NCBI GenBank assembly: GCA_019358875.1
Contig: JAHHIF010000007.1
Coordinates: 1-64,000 of the forward strand
Reading direction: 5' to 3'
Origin: Symplocastrum torsivum CPER-KK1
GTDB lineage: Bacteria > Cyanobacteriota > Cyanobacteriia > Cyanobacteriales > Coleofasciculaceae
Length of the DNA stretch: 64,000 nt
This document shows positions 57,110-64,000 of the stretch, piece by piece (position 1 is the first letter of the stretch; the number at the start of each line of letters is the position of its first letter). The position numbers and the translations under genes were made by a program. The notes beneath the pieces were generated by a model, which did no database searches, was not told the origin of the DNA, and saw only the letters and a program-made list of their open reading frames with translations.

Positions 57110-57489
57110 AATACAGCAAAAGGCTCCAGGGGAGAAGGCAGAAGGCAGAAGGGATGCATATTGACTAGTCTTGGTTTCAGTATGAGAGCGAGGGTCAAGA
57201 GTCGCCAAGACCACCTTTACTTTGAACCACCATCTGTAGGGGTGCAAGGCTTTGCGCCCCCACCAGGTGTCGTGTCTGGGCGTAAGTCTTGTCAGTAAAA
57301 CTGATAGATGCCTTAAGAAATTCTGTCCCCATCTCGCCGACTTCCGTATTACAACTAAAGAATCTTTATGCCAAAACTAGTTGATGGCTGTTCAGTGATT
57401 CTGCTACCTCCCCTTCAACCTGCAACCCGTCAAAGTATAGATTGCTGACTGCTTCACATTTTGTTACAAATTATAAAGAACTCTCGTGG
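57110..57489. other. Intergenic region with two small repeats
   Basis: A tandem heptamer AGAAGGC, AGAAGGC, AGAAGGG occupies 57133-57153, and a hairpin GGGGTGCAAG-GC-TTTGCGCCCC occupies 57239-57260, a GTAGGGG-family element. Otherwise no gene or RNA was recognised. Confidence 0.6.
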
Positions 57490-58296
57490 ATGCACAACGT
57501 TATGTTTGGTGGCTTCGCCGGTACAAAGAATACACCTGGTACCGACTGGGGAGAGCAGATGCTCAATACAGTCGCCAGCAAGACGATTCGCCACCTATTC
57601 ACTCGGAGCGAGTCAATAGAGGTTGCAGTTCGCTGCTATCCGTCTAGCAAATTGTTACAGGGTATTATCGACAGTTTTAAAATGAGTGGTCGCGGTTTGG
57701 TAATCCGCAAGGAATTCCGGACTGAGGAGATGTCGTTTGAAACTGATGCTGTCTCGCTGGATTTTGGCTCAGTTCTGAAGGGTCAGCTTAATCTAAAGCA
57801 ACCCACACAAGCGATCGCACAAGTTGTACTCACTCAAGACGACATCAACGAGTCTTTCAAAGCCGAACTGGTAAGAAAGCGCCTGGAAAATCTTTCGATC
57901 CCAGCGTTGGATGAACTCTCTGGTGGTCAGCCAATTTCTTTCACAGACGTGCAGGTGCAATTGCAACCCAACAACCGGATACGGCTTTTTGCAAAAGGGA
58001 ATCTCCCTGAACACGGTTTAGTACCGATTAGTATGTCATCAACCTTGGCAGTTGAGCGGCGTCGTCGTGTTCTCTTTCAAGATGCTCAGTTTGAACCGGA
58101 TGCTGTACCAGAGTCTTTTCGAGAAATTTCTCAAACCTTGACGACGGCATTGGCAGAGATATTAAATAATATGGTTGATCTGGATCGCTTCAACCTTGAT
58201 GGTGTCACGATGCGTATCAACCGCTTAGAAACCCAAGGAACAAGGCTGATTTTCAGTGGCTATGCTCAAATTGAGCGCGTCCCAAATAATCCCTGA
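57490..58296 (+). CDS. DUF2993 (LmeA-like) protein
   Basis: The ATG at 57490 gives a 268-residue protein; a TTG at 57442 would add 16 residues. The sequence is beta-rich with QMLNTVASKTIRHLFTRSES, LVIRKEFRTEEMSFETDAVS and VQLQPNNRIRLFAKGNLP, fitting the DUF2993 domain, tubular lipid-binding proteins common in cyanobacteria. No signal peptide is seen. The next gene, an ExbB-like channel, starts 15 bases after the stop, so they form an operon. Confidence 0.75.
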   Translation: MHNVMFGGFAGTKNTPGTDWGEQMLNTVASKTIRHLFTRSESIEVAVRCYPSSKLLQGIIDSFKMSGRGLVIRKEFRTEEMSFETDAVSLDFGSVLKGQLNLKQPTQAIAQVVLTQDDINESFKAELVRKRLENLSIPALDELSGGQPISFTDVQVQLQPNNRIRLFAKGNLPEHGLVPISMSSTLAVERRRRVLFQDAQFEPDAVPESFREISQTLTTALAEILNNMVDLDRFNLDGVTMRINRLETQGTRLIFSGYAQIERVPNNP

Positions 58297-58311
58297 GCTT
58301 AAAAGCCAATA

Positions 58312-58974
58312 ATGTCACTCGGCAACTTCTTTACTTTAGGTGGGGTTGTCATGTGGCCCCTGTTAGCGTTCTCCATACTTGCGATCGCATTAATTTTGGA
58401 GCGCATTATCTTTTGGCAGCGAGTAACGAAGCGTCAGAACAAGGTCATCCGGGAAGTTCTCAAGCTATACCAATACGATCCCCAAGCCGCATTGGTCAAG
58501 CTAGAACAAAATAGCGATCTACCGATTGCACGGATTTTTATCGCCGCTTTGGAACTCGAAAAAGCTACCCCAGAGGAATTTCAACTGGCGCTAGAAAGTG
58601 CAGCGCAAGCCGAGTTGCCAACACTCAGCCGTTTCAACACGGTGTTTGAAACGATCATTAGTATTTCGCCACTTCTTGGTCTTCTAGGAACTATTCTCGG
58701 ATTGATTAACGCCTTTGCCGCGCTTCGGATAGGCGATATTGGAGGGAGCAAAACGGCTGGTGTTACAGGCGGCATTAGCGAGGCTTTAATCTCAACTGTA
58801 GCGGGATTATGCGTGGCAATCTTTACACTACTGTTTGCCAACACATTTCGCGGGCTATATCGGCGCCAACGGGCAGCGATTCAGGAGTATGGTGGTAAGC
58901 TTGAGCTGCTCTATCGCCGTTATTATGAGCATGGAAGACCACCGTATAGTGAAACATACAAGAAGGTGGTGTGA
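58312..58974 (+). CDS. MotA/TolQ/ExbB-type proton channel protein
   Basis: The 220-residue protein has a first membrane helix (VVMWPLLAFSILAIALILER) and a conserved hairpin ISPLLGLLGTILGLINAFAA plus GISEALISTVAGLCVAIFTL, the ExbB/TolQ signature region. These form proton-driven motors with ExbD/TolR. No ExbD gene follows; the 251 bases downstream contain no candidate. Co-transcribed with DUF2993. It may power an unusual membrane machine or work with an ExbD elsewhere. Confidence 0.88.
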   Translation: MSLGNFFTLGGVVMWPLLAFSILAIALILERIIFWQRVTKRQNKVIREVLKLYQYDPQAALVKLEQNSDLPIARIFIAALELEKATPEEFQLALESAAQAELPTLSRFNTVFETIISISPLLGLLGTILGLINAFAALRIGDIGGSKTAGVTGGISEALISTVAGLCVAIFTLLFANTFRGLYRRQRAAIQEYGGKLELLYRRYYEHGRPPYSETYKKVV

Positions 58975-59225
58975 TTATTTCTGGATTACTGGTATGAGGC
59001 TAATCGAGCATTGTGCGATCTGCTTTGCTCTTCTCGCTTGGCGATCGCTTCTACAAATACCTCAAGACAAGAGAGAAACAAAAAGGGGAGTTGTTAGCAT
59101 TGACCTAATGGTTGGTAATTAGCTTTAAGGTTTGTTATAGAAGGCAAAAGTTGCATATCTTATAGCTTTAAAACCAATCTGTCAACCAACTAACCGCTAA
59201 ATTTAGTGTGAGGCTGTGAGGTTTA

Positions 59226-60791
59226 ATGCGAGTTTTACTAATCTATCCCCAGTTTCCTAAAAGTTTTTGGTCGTTTGAGAAAGTCCTTCAATTAGTCAAC
59301 CGCAAAGTTTTACTGCCGCCTCTAGGGTTAGTAACAGTAGCAGGAATTTTACCCCAAGAGTGGGAATTTAAGCTGGTAGACCGGAACGTTCGTGCCGTTA
59401 CAGAGGAAGAATGGGAGTGGGCAGAAGTCGTGATTCTTTCCGCGATGATTGTCCAGAAAAAAGACTTACTCGATCAAATTCGTGAAGCAAAACGCCGAGG
59501 CAAGCGCGTTGCCTGTGGTGGCCCCTACCCAACTTCTGTACCTTACGAAGCAACAGAAGCAGGTGTTGATTACCTGATTTTGGATGAAGGGGAAATTACC
59601 TTACCGATGTTTGTTGAGGCGATTCAACGGGGTGAGACAGCAGGAATTTTCCGTTCTGGTGGCGAAAAACCTGATGTGACGACAACGCCTGTTCCTCGCT
59701 TCGATTTGTTGGAGTTGGATGCTTATGATTCAATGTCGGTGCAATTCTCACGAGGTTGTCCTTTCCAGTGCGAATTTTGCGACATTATTGTCCTCTATGG
59801 TCGCAAGCCTCGGACGAAGACACCAGCCCAGTTAATTGCAGAGTTGGATTACCTTTACGAGTTGGGGTGGCGGCGTAGCGTCTTTATGGTGGATGACAAC
59901 TTCATTGGTAATAAGCGCAACGTCAAGTTATTCCTCAAAGAGTTAAAAGTTTGGCAAGCTGAACATGAGTATCCCTTTACGTTGAATACAGAAGCCTCGA
60001 TTGACCTTGCCCAAGACCAAGAGTTATTGGATTTGATGGTTGAGTGTAATTTTAATGCTGTGTTTTTGGGGATTGAAACACCAGATGAAGCGAGTTTGCA
60101 ACTGACCAAGAAATTCCAAAATACACGCACAACTCTTAGTGACTCTGTGGAAGCGATTACACGCTCCGGTTTGCGGGTAATGGCTGGGTTTATTATTGGC
60201 TTTGATGGTGAGAAAGCTGGGGCAGGTTCTCGGATTGTCCGGTTTATTGAGCAAACAGCAATTCCTACGGGTCTACTTGGCATCTTACAAGCTTTACCGA
60301 ATACTGCCCTCTGGCACCGATTAGAAAAAGAGGGTCGGTTGTGGAGCAAAGATACCGACATTGACCAAGCCACCTTGATGAACTATATCCCAACTCGACC
60401 TCTGGAAGACATCGCCAGGGAATATGTTGAGGCGTTTTGTGAGTTGTATGACCCGGAACGCTTTTTAGACCGTGCCTATCGCCATTTCTTGATTCTAGGG
60501 GCGCCAAAGTGCAAACCTCCTGGAAAACTACCAAGTTGGGTAGATCTCAAAGCCCTGCTACTTGTCTGCTGGCGTCAGGGAGTCAAACGCAAGACTCGCA
60601 CGAAGTTTTGGCATCATCTCTTTAGCATCATTAAGAATAATCCTGGTGTCTGGGAGCATTACCTCACAGTCTGTGCTCATAATGAACACTTTTTAGCATA
60701 TCGCGAGATTGTGCGTGATCAGATTGAAGCTCAACTTGCAGAATTACCCAAAGAGGTTTTACAGGCACAGCCACCAGTCCTCAGTGCTTAG
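59226..60791 (+). CDS. B12-binding radical SAM protein with DUF4070 domain
   Basis: This 521-residue protein has an N-terminal cobalamin-binding Rossmann domain (about 1-150: LLIYPQFPKSFWSFEKVLQL, VACGGPYPTSVPYEA), then a radical SAM core with CPFQCEFC (CX3CX2C) and MVDDNFIGNKRNVKLFLKEL. The C-terminal DUF4070 region contains ARMYWKH-like FLDRAYRHFLILGAPKCKPP. The same domain order occurs in HpnP, the hopanoid C-2 methylase, but HpnP-specific residues cannot be checked here. DUF4070 proteins are frequent in cyanobacteria and mostly uncharacterised. A perfect palindrome follows the stop. Confidence 0.88.
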   Translation: MRVLLIYPQFPKSFWSFEKVLQLVNRKVLLPPLGLVTVAGILPQEWEFKLVDRNVRAVTEEEWEWAEVVILSAMIVQKKDLLDQIREAKRRGKRVACGGPYPTSVPYEATEAGVDYLILDEGEITLPMFVEAIQRGETAGIFRSGGEKPDVTTTPVPRFDLLELDAYDSMSVQFSRGCPFQCEFCDIIVLYGRKPRTKTPAQLIAELDYLYELGWRRSVFMVDDNFIGNKRNVKLFLKELKVWQAEHEYPFTLNTEASIDLAQDQELLDLMVECNFNAVFLGIETPDEASLQLTKKFQNTRTTLSDSVEAITRSGLRVMAGFIIGFDGEKAGAGSRIVRFIEQTAIPTGLLGILQALPNTALWHRLEKEGRLWSKDTDIDQATLMNYIPTRPLEDIAREYVEAFCELYDPERFLDRAYRHFLILGAPKCKPPGKLPSWVDLKALLLVCWRQGVKRKTRTKFWHHLFSIIKNNPGVWEHYLTVCAHNEHFLAYREIVRDQIEAQLAELPKEVLQAQPPVLSA

Positions 60792-61144
60792 GGAATTCGT
60801 GAAATTAGTTTTATTCGTAGAGACGTTCCGGCGGAACGTCTCTACAAAGTTCGATGGGTGCCGAAAAAGGGGGTAGCTGACCCGGATTCGGTATGATGGC
60901 ATTGGAAAAGCGATCGCATCAAACCCTTGTGTGATAAGGAATGTAACCATAATTTCGCCAGCGTTGAAAAAAACACCTACCTCCCCAAAGGCGATCGCAT
61001 TCTGCCAACCTATCCAAAAAAGCGATCGCATTTCTAGTCATGTGTAAAGTGCGATCGCCTCTCCTTGAGCAGTGATAGGCTAAACCTTAGACCCTACTGA
61101 ACCCGTAGAATTTTTCGTCATGAACTCTCCTATCCTGAGCCAGT
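60792..61144. other. Intergenic region with palindrome and HIP1 cluster
   Basis: A perfect 29-bp palindrome (GTAGAGACGTTCCG-G-CGGAACGTCTCTAC) spans 60817-60845, 26 bases after the radical SAM stop, and may act as a terminator. Four HIP1 octamers lie within about 150 bases after it. No gene was found. Confidence 0.6.
60817..60845. repeat. Perfect 29-bp palindrome, GAGACGTTCCG family
   Basis: Two 14-base arms around one central G are fully complementary. A degenerate relative lies at 52414. Confidence 0.8.
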
Positions 61145-61525
61145 ATGACAACTATTGAGATTGTTTCAGAAGAAAGAACAGAGCAAACAATATATCGAGC
61201 TATCTGTGGTGAGCAAGAGGCTACAGGCGCAACACCAGGACAAGCACTCGATAGGATTGAGCAGGAATTGACAGCACGGGGAGGTGAACAGAGCGGTTGT
61301 ACAGTGGTGATTGTGCAGCGATTTCTTCCCGATGACTTGTTTACAGCACAGCAACAAGCACGGTTACGGGAACTGATGGATCGATTGCATGAGGCTGTTG
61401 CTGTTGGAGAGGTGCTTTCTCCTCAAGTTCAGGAAGAATTGGAAGATTTGGTAGAGGCTGAGTTGAAGGCTATGATCGAGCGTTCTGCTAGAATTCTCAA
61501 GCAAACTCAACGGGATGAAAAGTAG
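61145..61525 (+). CDS. Conserved hypothetical protein, 126 residues, of HNH-associated type
   Basis: The 126-residue protein starts at ATG. It is soluble with a beta-rich first half (IEIVSEERTEQTIYRAICGE, SGCTVVIVQRFLPDDLFTAQ) and a helical C-terminal half (ARLRELMDRLHEAVAVGEVL) rich in Glu and Arg. I recognise no domain. In cyanobacteria a gene of this kind can precede an HNH endonuclease gene; here only a remnant of one is left. Function unknown. Confidence 0.6.
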   Translation: MTTIEIVSEERTEQTIYRAICGEQEATGATPGQALDRIEQELTARGGEQSGCTVVIVQRFLPDDLFTAQQQARLRELMDRLHEAVAVGEVLSPQVQEELEDLVEAELKAMIERSARILKQTQRDEK

Positions 61526-61549
61526 CCTCACTAATTTTGTCTCAATATC

Positions 61550-61654
61550 GTGAATCCTAATCATCCCTTCGTTGCAAAACGGGCAAGATATCAATCTTAT
61601 AACTCAGGGCTAGAGAGCTATAGATCTCAGTGGGAATATTTTAAGGCTGCGTGA
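61550..61654 (+). pseudogene. HNH endonuclease remnant
   Basis: A GTG frame encodes VNPNHPFVAKRARYQ, the N-terminus of small cyanobacterial HNH endonucleases, then directly SYNSGLESYRSQWEYFKAA and stop. The CxxC and HNH core that should follow RYQ is missing, so about 80-100 residues are deleted. Only 34 codons remain, 24 bases after the previous gene. Confidence 0.5.
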
Positions 61655-61810
61655 GTGCCTTCGGCTAACTATCCAAAAAGGTGATCGCATCAGAGCAGTG
61701 TGCAAAGCAAGAGCACATCCCTTAGCAAAAGAAAGGAATTTCAATAGAAGAATTTGGTTTTACAATTGATAGTTGATAAATTTTTAAAGTCTGTATAGGT
61801 AGTAAAATCT

Positions 61811-62716
61811 TTGGTTGTATCTTCCGGTAGAGCAGATTTTGGTTTTAAGATTGACTTTGTTAGGGATACAGAAGATCCGGCGAGAGTTTTCCGTGCTTTT
61901 TCGGGACTTATAGATTTTTGTCAAGTAACAGATAAAAGTTTAATCAGATCTCTTGATATAGATATTGAACCCGATCTACTCTTAGACAATATAGAGCAAG
62001 GCTCTATTAGTGTTTGGCTAAAATTTGCTTTCAAGTCTGTAAATAACAATTTAAGCAATTTAAATTTAAAGCTCCTTAGTTCTTATTTAGTAGAATCTAA
62101 ATCTTGTATTATAAAGTTTATCAATAAAAGGGATACTATAAAGAGTCATTCTGAAGTTTTAGAGTTACAAGATAAACTAAGACCTTTAGCTAACCAGACT
62201 AATATTAACACTCTGGGCATTTATACCCCTCCAAATGATAAAGATTTATTGTTAAGTATAGATAAGTTTCAATTAGCTTCATCTGAGCTTCAGGCAGCAG
62301 ATAATTTATATTATCTAACTCGCTCATCAAACTTGCCTGTTAATCGGAATTTTAGTATTTCTCCGGAGTCGAGAGATAATTTATTAGTCAAAGAGACTAT
62401 CAAATCTGAACAATTGATGATTTTAAAAGTTAAGAAGCCGGATTATTTAGGTGAATCCAAATGGGAATTTAGATATGACGGGAGATCGATTGATGTAAAA
62501 ATTACTGACTCAGAATGGTTAAAAAAATTTAAGCAAAGAGAGGTTATTATCGCACCAGGTGATGCAGTTAAAGCGAAAGTTGAAATTGTAGTTAAGTATG
62601 ATTTTAAAGGGGAGTCAATATCTACTCAGCATACTATTCAGAAAGTGATTGAAGTTATACCTATGCCTCCTGATAACCAACTTTCCTTGTTTAAAGACAA
62701 AAAATTAGGAAGCTAA
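61811..62716 (+). CDS. Hypothetical protein, 301 residues, in AT-rich accessory stretch
   Basis: The ORF starts at TTG, because a stop precedes it in frame and no ATG lies nearby. The product is polar, with many Lys, Asp and Ser, and no membrane helix. A first half (KIDFVRDTEDPARVFRAFSG, DIEPDLLLDNIEQGSISVWL) and a C-terminal beta section (WEFRYDGRSIDVKITDSEWL, VEIVVKYDFKGE) suggest an alpha/beta protein. It ends with PDNQLSLFKDKKLGS. It converges on the PIN gene, overlapping by four bases. It may belong with phage or plasmid defence modules, but no motif proves it. Confidence 0.55.
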   Translation: MVVSSGRADFGFKIDFVRDTEDPARVFRAFSGLIDFCQVTDKSLIRSLDIDIEPDLLLDNIEQGSISVWLKFAFKSVNNNLSNLNLKLLSSYLVESKSCIIKFINKRDTIKSHSEVLELQDKLRPLANQTNINTLGIYTPPNDKDLLLSIDKFQLASSELQAADNLYYLTRSSNLPVNRNFSISPESRDNLLVKETIKSEQLMILKVKKPDYLGESKWEFRYDGRSIDVKITDSEWLKKFKQREVIIAPGDAVKAKVEIVVKYDFKGESISTQHTIQKVIEVIPMPPDNQLSLFKDKKLGS

Positions 62717-63189
62717 ATTTTAATATTCATCCATTCTTGAGCATTTTCTTGAGCAAATATCTTCAGATGCCGGATATTTTTTGTAGCAATCAAGACAGCA
62801 CGTCCGGGAAACGCTTCACTTAATATACTCCAATGAGCTGAAATAATCATGTCTGCATCAATATTTTTATCATCTGTTGTAGGTACATGGTTTTGACGTG
62901 TATCAGCCCAAAAATCCGCAGCTTTTTGCATTACCTCTGTAGTTAGTGGGAGAAAATCAATCACCTCTCTAAGGCTGTTTAGAATTGCCAAACCATCACT
63001 TTGTATACGAATAAACTCTCGCCTAACCTCGTAATCCGAAATTTCTGAAGTTACTACATAAATGCCTTTAGAAAGTAATGTGTACAACCATTGTGTACAT
63101 TGGGATATTTCATTCTCTTCTTCTTCAGATGCATCCTGAACAGGACTCGCTAGTAAGCCAAGGACTCCGGAGTCTAAAATAACAATCAC
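62713..63189 (-). CDS. PIN-domain (VapC-like) protein
   Basis: The GTG start at 63189, one base after the stop of the upstream gene, gives 158 residues starting VIVILDSGVLGLL, the usual PIN N-terminus with the first Asp. Further acidic residues are in SEISDYEVRREF and NIDADMIISAHW, and ATKNIRHLKIF is the last strand. An upstream ATG (63231) would overlap the previous gene by 41 bases and is less likely. PIN domains are Mg-dependent RNases, often toxins. The partner gene lies just upstream. Confidence 0.72.
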   Translation of the reverse strand: MIVILDSGVLGLLASPVQDASEEEENEISQCTQWLYTLLSKGIYVVTSEISDYEVRREFIRIQSDGLAILNSLREVIDFLPLTTEVMQKAADFWADTRQNHVPTTDDKNIDADMIISAHWSILSEAFPGRAVLIATKNIRHLKIFAQENAQEWMNIKI

Positions 63190-63190
63190 G

Positions 63191-63931
63191 CTATAAATTT
63201 TGTCCCTTTCTTTTACTTTGAATCTCTTCAAGTCTTGCCTTAGCCCACGCTATAGCTGCTTGGTTCTTTTCTAATTGCTCTTCTTCATCACGTCCTAAGT
63301 GTCTTAAATATGGTAATAATGTTTCTTGGGCTGTATTCATTCCTTTTGCACGTTTCAGTAAAGATTGTGCTGTAGCCTGTAATCGTACAGTAGGCTTTGA
63401 GCCTCTAAGCTCTATAGCTCTATCCACAGCTTTTGGTATAAACAAAAAAGAATCTTTATATTTTTTAAATAAATCTTCTTTTTGTTGAATAGAGAGGAAA
63501 AGAAGCCGCAATCTAATCAATAGGCCCCTCCAGCCATAAAATTTTGAACTTGCTCTACAGAGATCCCAAGCTAAGTTAATAAAAAATTGATGACTTTCCT
63601 GTGAAAAAATATCCCAGCAAGATTCTATACCTACAGAGATTTTTTCGAGTTTATCTGCATACTTATTTACGTTTGTTGGTATATCATCCTTAATCTCAAC
63701 AGGTGTATTGACTGCCTCTATGTATTTTTGACTCCCTGCAATCATTTCAAGTAGTGTATCATCAACACTTTTACCTTTTAGTGCAGCTACTTCTCTAAAG
63801 AACTCAGAGATTTCATCTTCTATTCCATTAGAAGTAAGATGACTTTCAAGAATTTGCTTGATACTATTAACATCAAGTGCTGTTTCATTAAATTGATCTT
63901 TTTCAAGCTCCCAGATAATTTCGTTAAGCAT
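63191..63931 (-). CDS. Unknown protein, 246 residues, partner of the PIN gene
   Basis: The helical protein begins MLNEIIWELEKDQFNETALD. It contains FINLAWDLCRASSKFYGWRG and ends with a charged coil (EEQLEKNQAAIAWAKARLEE) that resembles the C-terminal part of small antitoxins. The body has no known domain. With the next gene one base away, the pair is likely an operon, and this protein could neutralise the PIN protein. Low GC and lone position suggest recent transfer. Confidence 0.6.
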   Translation of the reverse strand: MLNEIIWELEKDQFNETALDVNSIKQILESHLTSNGIEDEISEFFREVAALKGKSVDDTLLEMIAGSQKYIEAVNTPVEIKDDIPTNVNKYADKLEKISVGIESCWDIFSQESHQFFINLAWDLCRASSKFYGWRGLLIRLRLLFLSIQQKEDLFKKYKDSFLFIPKAVDRAIELRGSKPTVRLQATAQSLLKRAKGMNTAQETLLPYLRHLGRDEEEQLEKNQAAIAWAKARLEEIQSKRKGQNL

Positions 63932-64000
63932 TTTTTGCGCCTCCTAGAAAGAAGCTATAATTGATAATTTTACCCTTATTGTGTTCTGAGTTCTGTAACA

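Noticed and set aside
1..64000. tRNA or rRNA genes
   Set aside because: No cloverleaf with a GTTCRA loop or rRNA-like conserved segment was found in either strand by reading.

Overview
The window looks like chromosomal DNA of a filamentous cyanobacterium. It is dense in the HIP1 octamer GCGATCGC and carries tandem heptamer repeats (STRR type) and small GTAGGGGCG-type inverted-repeat elements. Many genes belong to cyanobacterium-typical families: DUF4327, DUF1830, DUF4079-like, DICT-domain, DUF2993, a ThiO-ThiG fusion, DUF4070-type radical SAM and pentapeptide-repeat proteins. Genus cannot be fixed from sequence alone; a Coleofasciculus/Microcoleus- or Nostocales-like genome is plausible. No rRNA, tRNA or CRISPR array was seen.

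Layout. 1-3.0 kb: truncated IS630-type transposase, an ABC-F ATPase and a decayed SDR gene. 3-13.5 kb: a giant membrane-anchored coiled-coil/TPR protein, a 2OG-Fe(II) oxygenase, a 206-bp MITE, a prohibitin-like SPFH protein, a cytochrome P450, an M61 peptidase and a Crp-family regulator. 13.65-16.14 kb: a group II intron with an intact maturase. 16.3-24 kb: two methyltransferases, a small protein with its own terminator, a divergent lipase/PhoD-phosphatase pair and DUF4327. 24-29.5 kb: an FHA-kinase and zinc-ribbon PP2C phosphatase operon, a pseudouridine synthase and an MscS channel. 29.5-39.3 kb: a four-gene, translationally coupled operon of exported proteins (DUF11/SdrD-like, large Ig-plus-barrel protein, beta-helix/OmpA protein, DUF11 protein). 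This operon is the best candidate for an undescribed surface system. 39.6-47.9 kb: RecQ, a response regulator, a gutted restriction-endonuclease pseudogene, an XRE regulator, ThiO-ThiG and small membrane or conserved proteins. 48-61 kb: a radical SAM gene behind a hairpin-rich leader, DICT/HD and pentapeptide genes, a cysteine-desulfurase-like enzyme, a MntA/HepT pair whose toxin has a nonsense mutation, a CPBP protease, ClpS, a hydrolase, DUF2993, an orphan ExbB-like channel and a second radical SAM protein. 61-64 kb: an AT-richer accessory stretch with an HNH remnant, an unknown protein and a PIN-domain toxin with an unknown partner.

Working relations. The phosphatase and kinase genes are co-directional and probably antagonistic. 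The four-gene exported operon is held together by 1-nt and 4-nt overlaps and should be made as a unit. MntA and HepT overlap by ATGA, but the toxin is broken before its catalytic motif. Several genes (SDR, restriction endonuclease, HNH, hepT, IS630) are decayed, so this is a region of gene turnover, and repeats have also entered coding sequence (thiO and the large barrel gene).
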